A stretch of DNA of 64,000 nt from Thermocaproicibacter sp036844765 (GTDB lineage: Bacteria; Bacillota; Clostridia; Oscillospirales; Acutalibacteraceae). Positions 7,856 to 15,534 of this stretch are shown one piece after another (the first letter of the stretch is position 1; every line of letters begins with the position of its first letter). The notes beneath the pieces were generated by a model. That model was not told where the DNA came from. It did not search any database and saw only the letters and a list, made by a program, of their open reading frames with translations. Position numbers and translations under genes: made by a program. The DNA lies in assembly GCA_036844765.1 (NCBI GenBank), contig DAIUFE010000002.1, positions 1 through 64,000 of the forward strand, in the 5' to 3' direction.

Positions 7856-9190
7856 GTGGCGAAACCGGTCGTGGCCGTCGTCGGGCGGCCGAACGTCGGA
7901 AAATCCACGCTGTTCAACAAGCTGATCGGGCGGCGCGTCTCGATCGTGGACAATACGCCCGGCGTCACGCGCGACCGCATCTACGGCGGCTGCGAATGGA
8001 ACGGGCGGAAGTTCTCGCTGGTGGACACCGGCGGCATCGAGCCGGATTCCTCGGAGGAGATCCCCGCGGCGATCCGCGCGCAGGCGGAGTTGGCCATCGG
8101 CGCCGCCGACGTGATCGTGTTCGTGACCGACCTGACCTCCGGCGTCACGGCCGGGGACGAAGAGGTCGCCCTCCTGCTGCGCAAAAGCGGAAAGCCGGTC
8201 GCCCTCTGCGTCAACAAATGCGACAGCGTCGGCGCCCCGCCGCCCGGATTTTATGAATTCTACAGCCTGGGCCTGGGCGACCCGATCGCCGTTTCGTCGG
8301 TCCACGGCCACGGCACGGGCGACCTGCTGGACTTTGTCGTCGCGCATCTGCCCGGGGAACAGGAAGAGGCGGCCGAAGGCGAGCCGGTGCGCGTCGCCGT
8401 GATCGGAAAGCCGAACGTCGGCAAATCCTCGCTCGTCAACCGGATCGCCGGGGAGGAGCGCATGATGGTTTCGGACCGGGCCGGCACCACGCGCGACGCG
8501 GTCGATATCGCCGTGGAGACCCCGTACGGCCGCTTTGTGCTGATCGACACCGCCGGCCTGCGGAAAAAGAGCCGCGTGGACGACGCGGTGGAGCGCTACA
8601 GCATGCTGCGCGCCCAGATGGCGGTGGAGCGCAGCGACGTCTGCGTGATCCTGCTCGACGGCACCGTCGGCTTCACGGAGCAGGATTCCAAGGTGGCCGG
8701 GATGGCCCACGAGGCCGGCAAGGGCTGCGTGATCGCCGTGAACAAATGGGACGCCGTCGGAAAGGACGACGCCACTCTGCCGGCTTACCGCAAGCGTCTG
8801 CAGGAGGATTTTTCGTTCATGCCCTACGCGCCGATCGTGTTTATCTCCGCCAAGACGGGGCAGAGGATCGACCGCCTGTTCGAAGCGGTGAACGGCGCGG
8901 CGAAGGCGAACGCAGCGCGCATCCCCACCGGAAGGCTCAACGAAGCCCTGGCGCAGGCGACGGAGCGCGTGCAGCCCCCGACGGATAAGGGCAGAAGGCT
9001 GAAAATCTATTATATGACGCAGGCCTCGGTCCGGCCGCCGACGTTCGTGTTCTTCGTCAATTCCGCGCCGCTGTTCCATTTTTCCTATCAGCGGTATCTC
9101 GAAAACGTGATCCGGGAGACGTTCTCCCTCGGCGGGACGCCCGTCCGTTTCGTCGTGCGTGAACGCAGTGAGAAGCGGGGAGGGCTCTGA
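7856..9190 (+). CDS. der: ribosome biogenesis GTPase Der (EngA)
   Basis: A 444-residue double-Era-like GTPase needed for 50S subunit maturation. The first G domain has GRPNVGKST (near 10-18), DTGG and NKCD; the second has GKPNVGKSS (near 184), DTAGLRKKS and NKWD; a C-terminal KH-like domain begins near residue 355. The GTG start follows AGGGAGG at 8 bp. The next gene, plsY, begins one base after the der stop, so the two are coupled. Confidence 0.97.
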   Translation: MAKPVVAVVGRPNVGKSTLFNKLIGRRVSIVDNTPGVTRDRIYGGCEWNGRKFSLVDTGGIEPDSSEEIPAAIRAQAELAIGAADVIVFVTDLTSGVTAGDEEVALLLRKSGKPVALCVNKCDSVGAPPPGFYEFYSLGLGDPIAVSSVHGHGTGDLLDFVVAHLPGEQEEAAEGEPVRVAVIGKPNVGKSSLVNRIAGEERMMVSDRAGTTRDAVDIAVETPYGRFVLIDTAGLRKKSRVDDAVERYSMLRAQMAVERSDVCVILLDGTVGFTEQDSKVAGMAHEAGKGCVIAVNKWDAVGKDDATLPAYRKRLQEDFSFMPYAPIVFISAKTGQRIDRLFEAVNGAAKANAARIPTGRLNEALAQATERVQPPTDKGRRLKIYYMTQASVRPPTFVFFVNSAPLFHFSYQRYLENVIRETFSLGGTPVRFVVRERSEKRGGL

Positions 9191-9191
9191 A

Positions 9192-9911
9192 ATGGGGCGG
9201 ATGCTCGGGATCCTTGCGCTGCCGGCCCTGGCGGCGGCCGTGATCGCCTATCTGCTGGGCAGCATCAGCTTTTCCATTATCTTTACGCGGATGTTCGACA
9301 ACAACGCGGATATCCGCGACCTCGGCAGCGGGAACGCGGGCCTGACCAACGTTCTCCGCTCGGTGGGGATCAAAGCCGCCCTCTTCACGCTGGTTTTCGA
9401 TTTTGCAAAGGGCGGGGTCTCGGTCTGCCTCGGGCGCTTTATTTTCCGGCAGGCGTGCGCGGCGAACGGCATCCCGCTCTACGCCGCGCAGTACGGCGCC
9501 TATCTGGCGGGGCTCGCCTGCGTGCTGGGGCACATCTATCCGCTTTATTTCGGCTTCCGCGGCGGCAAGGGGATCCTCTCCACCTCCGCGATGCTGGCCT
9601 TCGTCGACTGGCGCTTCTTTGCGGTCGGGCTCGCGGTCTTCGCGGCCGTGCTGGCCGTTTCCAAAATCGTGTCCATCTCGTCGATCTGCGGCGCCGCGTC
9701 TTTCCCGGTTTCCAACTTCCTCTTTACATATTTCAGCGATTACCGGGGAAGGGATTTACCGGGAGGGCCGGTGCCGCTTTCCTATGTCTGGATCACGACG
9801 GCCATCTCCGTTGTGATCGCGGTGATCCTGATCCTGAAACACCGGGCCAACATCATCCGCTTGAAAAACGGTTCGGAGAGCAAGCTCTCCATCAAGCGCG
9901 CGAAAAAATAG
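9192..9911 (+). CDS. plsY: glycerol-3-phosphate acyltransferase PlsY
   Basis: Integral membrane enzyme that transfers an acyl group from acyl-phosphate (made by PlsX, encoded at 56769) to glycerol 3-phosphate, the first step of phospholipid synthesis. The 239 residues contain several hydrophobic segments and the family motifs LGSISFSIIF, DLGSGNAGLTNVLRS and FRGGKGI. At about 40 residues longer than the usual 195-215, it has an insertion between its later membrane helices. GGGGAGGG stands ahead of the ATG. Confidence 0.95.
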   Translation: MGRMLGILALPALAAAVIAYLLGSISFSIIFTRMFDNNADIRDLGSGNAGLTNVLRSVGIKAALFTLVFDFAKGGVSVCLGRFIFRQACAANGIPLYAAQYGAYLAGLACVLGHIYPLYFGFRGGKGILSTSAMLAFVDWRFFAVGLAVFAAVLAVSKIVSISSICGAASFPVSNFLFTYFSDYRGRDLPGGPVPLSYVWITTAISVVIAVILILKHRANIIRLKNGSESKLSIKRAKK

Positions 9912-9943
9912 CCGCCGCCCGGCGCGGCCGGGATCCGCATGAC

Positions 9944-9981
9944 AAAAGGGCCCGCCCTTCGCATCGTGCGAAAGGCGGGCC
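9944..9981 (-). terminator. intrinsic terminator after rpmB
   Basis: On the minus strand a roughly 14-bp stem, GGCCCGCCTTTCGC with its near-perfect complement, is followed by TTTT. It separates the convergent plsY and rpmB genes. Confidence 0.88.
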
Positions 9982-10013
9982 TGCGGTTATTGGTGGCGTT
10001 TTGCCGCTTTTTC

Positions 10014-10202
10014 TCAGACTGCGCGCGTGACTTTTCCGGAACGCAGGCAGCGGGTGCAGGCGTAGACCCGTTTCGGGGATCCGTTCACCAGCGCCTTCAC
10101 GCGCCTCACGTTCGGCTTCCACGTTCTGCCGGAACGCCGGTGGGAGTGGGAGACCTGCATGCTGAACGTCAAGTCCTTGCCGCAGAAATCGCATTTTGCC
10201 AT
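10014..10202 (-). CDS. rpmB: 50S ribosomal protein L28
   Basis: A 62-residue protein with the L28 features MAKCDFCGKDL, SHSHRRSGRTWKPN and a second cysteine pair CTRC, making it the zinc-ribbon form. GGAGGTG precedes the ATG. It is a single-gene unit with its own promoter and terminator, unlike B. subtilis, where rpmB lies next to spoVM. Confidence 0.97.
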   Translation of the reverse strand: MAKCDFCGKDLTFSMQVSHSHRRSGRTWKPNVRRVKALVNGSPKRVYACTRCLRSGKVTRAV

Positions 10203-10250
10203 CTATCTGCACCTCCTTCAAAAGGTTCGGTTCCACAAAGCAACGTCCCT

Positions 10251-10279
10251 ATCCTACCAGATTCGCGGGGAAAAAGCAA
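10251..10279 (-). promoter_or_regulatory. sigma-A promoter of rpmB
   Basis: On the minus strand, TTGCTT (10274-10279) and TAGGAT (10251-10256) are 17 bp apart, about 50 bp before the rpmB start. Confidence 0.65.
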
Positions 10280-10335
10280 GTATTTTTTGTTTGGCGGGCT
10301 TTTGCCGCGGGGAAAGGGCAAAATGCCGGCTTTGC

Positions 10336-10364
10336 TTGTGTTTTTGCCTGCGCCGTATTATAAT
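10336..10364 (+). promoter_or_regulatory. sigma-A promoter of the M50 protease-scp unit
   Basis: TATAAT (10359-10364) with a fair -35, TTGTGT (10336-10341), at 17-bp spacing, 27 bp before the start codon. It diverges from the rpmB promoter. Confidence 0.6.
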
Positions 10365-10391
10365 CAGGATACATGAGAAGGAGAGTGCCGT

Positions 10392-11081
10392 ATGCTGAAT
10401 CAAATCCGCAGCCTTCTGTCGGGGCAGCCGGTCAGCCCGGGCGACATCATCATGCAGATTCTCGCGACGCTGTTCGTGATCTTCTGCATCCTTCCGCTTC
10501 ACGAGTGCGCGCACGCCTGGGCCGCCTCCAAGCTGGGGGACAACACCGCGAAATACCAGGGCCGGCTGACCATGAACCCGCTGGCCAGCTTCGACCCCAT
10601 GGGCGCGCTGTTCCTCCTGCTGTTCGGATTCGGCTGGGCCAAACCCGTTCCCGTCGACCCGCGGTACTTCAAAAATCCGCGGCGCGGCATGGCGCTGACC
10701 TCGCTCGCGGGGCCGCTTTCCAATTTTCTGGCCGGCTTGGCCGGCGCGATCGTCTACTATGGGATCGCCCTCGCCGCCGGCGGCGGAGTCCCGATGCTCG
10801 CGACCTATTTTTTTATCGCGTATGTGCAGATCAACGTCGGGCTCGCCGTTTTCAACCTCATTCCGCTGCCGCCGCTCGACGGGTCGAAGATCCTCGGGGC
10901 GTTTCTGTCCAACCGCGCGCTCTACAATTATTACCGTTACCAGAACGTGATCGTGATGGTCGCGTTCGTCGTGCTCCTTTTCGGCTGGCTGGACAGGCCC
11001 ATCGGTTTTCTGGTCGGGGTCTGCTTCGACGCGACAATGTGGCTCGGGGCGCTCCCGTTCCATCTTTTCGGTCTGCTGTAA
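10392..11081 (+). CDS. site-2 protease family (M50) membrane metalloprotease
   Basis: A 229-residue integral membrane protein with the zinc-protease motif HECAHAW inside the first hydrophobic helix and the second metal-site motif NLIPLPPLDGSK near residue 158. Four or more hydrophobic segments and no PDZ domain match the short S2P group that includes B. subtilis YwhC, not SpoIVFB or RseP. Substrate unknown. GAAGGAGAG precedes the ATG. The scpA start is only 15 bp downstream, so the two are probably co-transcribed. Confidence 0.88.
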   Translation: MLNQIRSLLSGQPVSPGDIIMQILATLFVIFCILPLHECAHAWAASKLGDNTAKYQGRLTMNPLASFDPMGALFLLLFGFGWAKPVPVDPRYFKNPRRGMALTSLAGPLSNFLAGLAGAIVYYGIALAAGGGVPMLATYFFIAYVQINVGLAVFNLIPLPPLDGSKILGAFLSNRALYNYYRYQNVIVMVAFVVLLFGWLDRPIGFLVGVCFDATMWLGALPFHLFGLL

Positions 11082-11096
11082 ATAAAAAGCAAAAGC

Positions 11097-11813
11097 ATGG
11101 AAAAGCTAAATTATAAGCTGGAAGGCTTCGAGGGCCCGCTGGACCTGCTCCTGAGCCTGGTTGCCAAAAATAAAATGGATATCTGCAGCGTGCGCATCGC
11201 GGACCTGGTGGACCAGTACGTGGAGCAGATCCGCGTGATGCAGGCGCGGGACATGAACGTCGCGAGCGAGTTCCTCGAGATGGCCGCGAAGCTGGTGTAT
11301 ATCAAGACGGCCTCGCTGCTGCCGAAGCCGGAGGAGGCCGAGAAGCTGTCGCAGGAGCTGAGCGGGCAGCTTCTGGAATACGATCAGTGCAGGCGCACCG
11401 CGGCGGAGCTCGGGCAGAGATTCACCTTCGATTTCTGCACGCGCCCGGCGGAGGAGATCGCCTTCGACACCGCCTACCGCGGGCACCATACCCCGCGGGA
11501 GATCTACGAGGCTTACCTCAGCGCGGCGGGGCGGGGCAAGCGGTTCCTGCCGCCCCCGGCGGAGGCGTTTTCCGGCATCGTCGCGCACAAGATCGTCAGT
11601 GTCGCCTCCTGCATCGCCGGGGTCCTGCGCAGGCTGCGCCCGACGGGGAAGGCGCGCCTGTTCGATCTGTACCGCGGCTGCCGCGCCCGGTCGGAGCTGG
11701 TCGCGACCTTCCTCGCGGTGCTGGAGCTGGTCAAGGGCGGGCGCGTCCGCGTCGAAGACGGACAGGCCGATACGGTAACCTTGCGAAACGGCGGTGCGGT
11801 GAATGGACATTAA
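11097..11813 (+). CDS. scpA: segregation and condensation protein A
   Basis: Kleisin subunit of the Smc-ScpAB condensin complex, bridging the heads of Smc (encoded at 58532). The 238-residue protein has the signature start MEKLNYKLEGFEGPLDLLLS and a C-terminal winged-helix-like region. No Shine-Dalgarno sequence is visible ahead of the ATG (AATAAAAAGCAAAAGC), so translation probably depends on coupling to the preceding gene. It overlaps scpB by 11 bp. Confidence 0.96.
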   Translation: MEKLNYKLEGFEGPLDLLLSLVAKNKMDICSVRIADLVDQYVEQIRVMQARDMNVASEFLEMAAKLVYIKTASLLPKPEEAEKLSQELSGQLLEYDQCRRTAAELGQRFTFDFCTRPAEEIAFDTAYRGHHTPREIYEAYLSAAGRGKRFLPPPAEAFSGIVAHKIVSVASCIAGVLRRLRPTGKARLFDLYRGCRARSELVATFLAVLELVKGGRVRVEDGQADTVTLRNGGAVNGH

Positions 11814-12351
11814 ACAGATTCAGGGAGCGATCGAGGCAATCCTGTTCGCCGGGGGCGACCCGGTCGCCGCCGACCGGATCGCGGCGGTGCTGGGGCTGGA
11901 GCTTTCCACCGCCGAGAAGATCATGGGCGACCTCGCGGACCGGTTCAACGGCTCGCACGGGGGGCTCTGCATCCGGAGCCTGGACGGTCGCTGGCAGATG
12001 TGCACCCGGCCGGAATACGCGGAGTACGTCCGCTCCGCCCTCGACCAGCGCCGGAACATGCCGCTTTCTCAGGCGGCGCTGGAGGTCCTCGCGGTGGTCG
12101 CCTACAACCAGCCGGTCACCAAGGCCTTCGTGGAACAGGTGCGTGGGGTGGACTGCTCCGGCGTGCTGGGCAGCCTGGTCTCGAAGGGGCTCGTCGAGGA
12201 GCGCGGCCGGCTGGAGCTCCCGGGGCGGCCGCTGCTGTACGGCACGACGCCGGATTTTCTCCGGTGCCTGAACATCTCCTCGCTGAGCGAGCTCCCTCCG
12301 CTCAAGCGGGAGGACGCGGCGGAAGAGAGCCCCGCGGAGGACGCGGGATGA
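11803..12351 (+). CDS. scpB: segregation and condensation protein B
   Basis: A 182-residue winged-helix partner of ScpA; a dimer binds the kleisin within the Smc complex. Two winged-helix domains are recognisable (about 1-85 and 90-165), with characteristic VVAYNQPVTKAFVEQVRG and the GRPLLYGTTPDFL stretch. The acidic C-terminal tail is normal. It starts inside scpA, and its stop overlaps the next start codon as ATGA. Confidence 0.96.
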   Translation: MDIKQIQGAIEAILFAGGDPVAADRIAAVLGLELSTAEKIMGDLADRFNGSHGGLCIRSLDGRWQMCTRPEYAEYVRSALDQRRNMPLSQAALEVLAVVAYNQPVTKAFVEQVRGVDCSGVLGSLVSKGLVEERGRLELPGRPLLYGTTPDFLRCLNISSLSELPPLKREDAAEESPAEDAG

Positions 12352-12998
12352 CCGCTTTCTATGTTTTCCTCGGCATGACGCTTTTCAACACGCTGCTTTC
12401 GCTCTGCCCCGTCACCCTGCGGCTTTCCTTCGAGGAGGAGTTCGCGGCGCAGGTGCGGTTCCTGTTTTTCCGCTTCACCCTCTGCCCGCGCCCGCAGAAG
12501 CCCGAAAAAGAGGAAGAGGCGCAGGAAAAGCCCAAGGAGGAATCCCGGCTGAAGCGGCTGCTCCGGGCAAAGGGCCTCCCGGGCTTCCTTTCCGTTTTTA
12601 CCGGGGCCGCGAAGATCGCGGCCGGGACGGCGAAGCGGCTGTTCCGCCACCTGACGGTCGGGGAGTTTTCCCTTTGGATCTCCGTCGCGGGGGAGGACGC
12701 AGCGCAGGCGGCCCTGCGGTATGCCCGTGTCTGCGCGGCCGTGGGGACTTCGGCCGGCCTTTTTTTCGGCAACGTCCGGTGCGGGGACCGCACGATCCGC
12801 ATCTCGCCGGATTTCCGCTCTTCGCAGAGCCGCGTCCTGTTCCGGGCGGACCTGAGCATCCGGCTGATGTTCCTCCTTTCCGCCGCGCTCTACGCGCTGT
12901 TCGGCTCCGTCCGGCTTTTCCGGAAGACCAAGGGTTCTCCGAATTCTTCAAATCATCAAAAAAAGGCGGTGTTTTCCAATGGCGGACCATCCGATTGA
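12348..12998 (+). CDS. DUF2953 membrane protein (YtfI-like)
   Basis: A 216-residue protein with an N-terminal hydrophobic segment (near 3-22), a charged lysine/glutamate-rich linker (near 45-65) and a second hydrophobic segment near residue 180. It precedes ytfJ directly, the same pair order as ytfI-ytfJ in B. subtilis, and that neighbourhood is the main reason for the DUF2953/YtfI call. Members are thought to act in sporulation, without a defined activity. The ATG overlaps the scpB stop; the 3' end overlaps ytfJ by 20 bp. Confidence 0.78.
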   Translation: MTAFYVFLGMTLFNTLLSLCPVTLRLSFEEEFAAQVRFLFFRFTLCPRPQKPEKEEEAQEKPKEESRLKRLLRAKGLPGFLSVFTGAAKIAAGTAKRLFRHLTVGEFSLWISVAGEDAAQAALRYARVCAAVGTSAGLFFGNVRCGDRTIRISPDFRSSQSRVLFRADLSIRLMFLLSAALYALFGSVRLFRKTKGSPNSSNHQKKAVFSNGGPSD

Positions 12999-13410
12999 AG
13001 GCATGATGGACACCACGCTCGAAAAAATCAAGCAGATGGTGGACGTGAACTCCATCGTCGGCGACCCGATCGTCTCCCCCGAAGGGGTCACGATCATCCC
13101 GATCTCGAAAGTGAGCTACGGCTTCGCCTCCGGCGGCTCGGACCTGCCGGTCAAGACCCAGCCGGAAAAGGAATTTTTCGGCGGCGGCACGGGCGCGGGC
13201 GTGACCATCACCCCCATCGCGTTCCTGACCGTTTCGGGCGCCGACGTCAAGCTGCTGCGCGTCGATGCCGGCAATTCCTCGGCGGACCGCATCATCGAGC
13301 TCGCCCCCGAGCTGATTGACAAGGTCGCCGGCTTGTTCGGCAAGGGCAAAAAGCAGAAGCAGGCCGCGGCGGAAAAAGAACCGGCCCCGGCCGCCGAAAA
13401 GCAATCATGA
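12979..13410 (+). CDS. ytfJ: GerW family sporulation protein (YtfJ)
   Basis: A 143-residue GerW/YtfJ protein. The start MADHPIEGMMDTTLEKIKQM and the glycine-rich core GVTIIPISKVSYGFASGG are diagnostic. In B. subtilis the family is made in the forespore and is needed for normal germination. The alanine- and lysine-rich tail is low complexity. AGGCGGTG stands ahead of the ATG, inside the preceding gene. Confidence 0.93.
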   Translation: MADHPIEGMMDTTLEKIKQMVDVNSIVGDPIVSPEGVTIIPISKVSYGFASGGSDLPVKTQPEKEFFGGGTGAGVTITPIAFLTVSGADVKLLRVDAGNSSADRIIELAPELIDKVAGLFGKGKKQKQAAAEKEPAPAAEKQS

Positions 13411-13454
13411 CCTGAACGGCCACCTGCATATACTTCTACCGGCAGGTGGTTGTT

Positions 13455-14609
13455 TTGCATCGTAAATTCTGGGCCTGCGCCCTGGCGCTGGCCTTACTCG
13501 CTTGGCCCGCGCCGGCGCGGGCGGAAAAAGGGCCGGCGGACCCGGAGCCTTCGGTTTCCGCCAGGGCCGCCGTGGTGGTCAACGCCGCCGACGGCACCGT
13601 GCTGTACGCGAAAAACGAGCGGCAGCATCTGGCAATCGCCAGCACCACGAAGATCATGACGGCTCTCCTCACGCTGGAAGCCGCGCAGAGCGGCAACCGC
13701 GCGGTCACGGTCAGCGCCGGCATGATCCGGGTGGAGGGCTCGTCCATGGGCCTGAAGGCGGGCGACCGCCTGACCCTGCGGGACCTTGCCGCGGGGATGC
13801 TCACGGTTTCCGGCAACGACGCCGCAAACGCCGCCGCAATCGCCGTCGCCGGCTCGCAGGAGGCGTTCGCAAAAAAGATGAATGACCGCGCGGCCGCGCT
13901 CGGGATGGAGGACACGCATTTCGTCACGCCGTCCGGTCTGGACGACGACGCGCATTATTCCTGCGCCTTCGACATGGCGAAGCTGGCCTGCGCCGCGATG
14001 GAAAACGCGGATTTTGCCGAAATCGCGGGACAAAAATCCGTAAAGGTCCGCTTCCTGAACCCCGACGTGACGCGCACTTTGCTTAACCACAACAAGCTGC
14101 TCGCCCAGTACGACGGGTGCGACGGCGTCAAGACCGGATATACCGGGAAGGCGGGGCGCTGCCTGGTTTCTTCCGCCGAGCGGAACGGCGTGCGGGTCGT
14201 CGCCGTGACCCTGAACGACCCGGACGACTGGAAGGACCACAAGGCCCTGCTGGACTACGGCTTTTCCAGGCTCGTCCGCCGGGCGTTCGACGATTCGTCC
14301 TTCCGCATCTCCCTGCCGGCAGCGGGCGGCGCCTCCGATTCCGCCGTGGTCCGCGGGACGGACGGCGGAAGCCTCGTCCTCGGCTCGGAGGAGGCGGCAA
14401 GCCTCGTGCGGACGGTGGAGCTTCCGCAGTTCGTCTACGCCCCGGTCGCGGCGGGGCAGGTGCTCGGCTGCGTGCGCTACCGCAGCGGGGAAAAGACCGT
14501 GATGCAGACGGAGCTGGTCGCCGCGGAGGACGTTCCCCGCGCGGCGGAGCGAAAAAGCGGATTCCGGCGCCTGTGGGAGAAGATCGTGCGCCTGTTTGCC
14601 CGCCGGTGA
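13455..14609 (+). CDS. D-alanyl-D-alanine carboxypeptidase (DacB/DacF type)
   Basis: A 384-residue S11 family penicillin-binding protein with a signal peptide (ALALALLAWPAPARA) and motifs STTK (SxxK), SGND (SxN) and VKTGYTGKAGRC (KTG). It sits between the scpAB genes and rluB, the position of spore-cortex dacB in B. subtilis, which suggests a cortex role; the spmA and spmB genes that normally follow are absent. The TTG at 13455 was chosen because AGGTGG lies 5 bp before it; a GTG at 13446 overlaps that site. Confidence 0.9.
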   Translation: MHRKFWACALALALLAWPAPARAEKGPADPEPSVSARAAVVVNAADGTVLYAKNERQHLAIASTTKIMTALLTLEAAQSGNRAVTVSAGMIRVEGSSMGLKAGDRLTLRDLAAGMLTVSGNDAANAAAIAVAGSQEAFAKKMNDRAAALGMEDTHFVTPSGLDDDAHYSCAFDMAKLACAAMENADFAEIAGQKSVKVRFLNPDVTRTLLNHNKLLAQYDGCDGVKTGYTGKAGRCLVSSAERNGVRVVAVTLNDPDDWKDHKALLDYGFSRLVRRAFDDSSFRISLPAAGGASDSAVVRGTDGGSLVLGSEEAASLVRTVELPQFVYAPVAAGQVLGCVRYRSGEKTVMQTELVAAEDVPRAAERKSGFRRLWEKIVRLFARR

Positions 14610-14637
14610 CCGCATTCGGAAAAGCAGAGGAGAAAAC

Positions 14638-15426
14638 ATGGCCGAAACCGTCCGACTTCAGAAAATCATGGCCGACTGCGGCATCGCCTCGCGCCGCAAA
14701 TCGGAAGAATACATCGCCGCGGGGCGGGTGACCGTGAACGGCGCGAAGGCGAAAGTGGGGGACGGCGCCGACCCTCGGAAGGACCGCATCCTGTTCGACG
14801 GGCGGCCGGTCGTCCCGGGCGGCGGGCCGGTCTATCTGATGCTGCACAAGCCGCGCGGATACATCACGACCCTGAGCGACGAGAAGGGGCGGAAGTGCGT
14901 GGCCGACCTTGTGCGCGGCGTGCCGGAGCGCGTTTACCCCGTCGGCAGGCTGGACCGCGAGTCGGAGGGCCTGCTGCTGCTGACGAACGACGGCGGATTC
15001 GCCAATGCGATGATCCACCCGTCGCACCATGTCCCGAAGACCTACCGCGTGACCGTGCGGCCCGGCGTGACCGCCGAGCAGCTGGAATCCCTTTCCGGCG
15101 GCATGGTGATCGACGGCAGAAAGACCGCACCCGCCGGGGTCCGCATCCTGGAGGAGCAGCCGGGCCGCGTCGTGCTGCAGATCGTCCTGCACGAGGGGCG
15201 CAACCGCGAGATCCGCAGGATGTGCGAGCTGCTCGGTCTTGAGACGGCGCGCCTGAAGCGCACGGCGTTCGGTCCGCTCCGGCTCGGCATGCTTCCGCCC
15301 GGGAAGTGGCGGACGCTGACCGCGGAGGAGGTCGCCGCGCTGCGGGCGGCCGCGGGGCTGGACGAGCCTTCCGCGGCCGGCGCGGGCCGGCGGCGCGGCG
15401 CTGCCGGATCGAAGATTTGGAAATAG
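14638..15426 (+). CDS. rluB: 23S rRNA pseudouridine synthase RluB family
   Basis: A 262-residue RsuA/RluB-family enzyme. An S4 RNA-binding domain (about 4-65; MADCGIASRRKSEEYI) precedes the catalytic domain with GRLDRESEGLLLLTNDGGF, whose aspartate is the nucleophile, and HEGRNREIRRMCELLG. It probably isomerises a uridine in helix 90 of 23S rRNA. AGAGGAG precedes the ATG. The last 25 residues are alanine/arginine-rich and poorly conserved in type. Confidence 0.93.
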   Translation: MAETVRLQKIMADCGIASRRKSEEYIAAGRVTVNGAKAKVGDGADPRKDRILFDGRPVVPGGGPVYLMLHKPRGYITTLSDEKGRKCVADLVRGVPERVYPVGRLDRESEGLLLLTNDGGFANAMIHPSHHVPKTYRVTVRPGVTAEQLESLSGGMVIDGRKTAPAGVRILEEQPGRVVLQIVLHEGRNREIRRMCELLGLETARLKRTAFGPLRLGMLPPGKWRTLTAEEVAALRAAAGLDEPSAAGAGRRRGAAGSKIWK

Positions 15427-15440
15427 GGTGCGCGGAGCCC

Positions 15441-15469
15441 TTGTCAATCCGCTCACAATCCTTTATAAT
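15441..15469 (+). promoter_or_regulatory. sigma-A promoter of the carboxyltransferase operon
   Basis: TTGTCA (15441-15446) and a perfect TATAAT (15464-15469) with 17-bp spacing, 65 bp before the first gene. Confidence 0.87.
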
Positions 15470-15534
15470 AAAGAAAACATCGATAATAGGAAAGTAACGG
15501 GCGAATCGTTTCGGAGCCAAACGGAGGAATGGAA

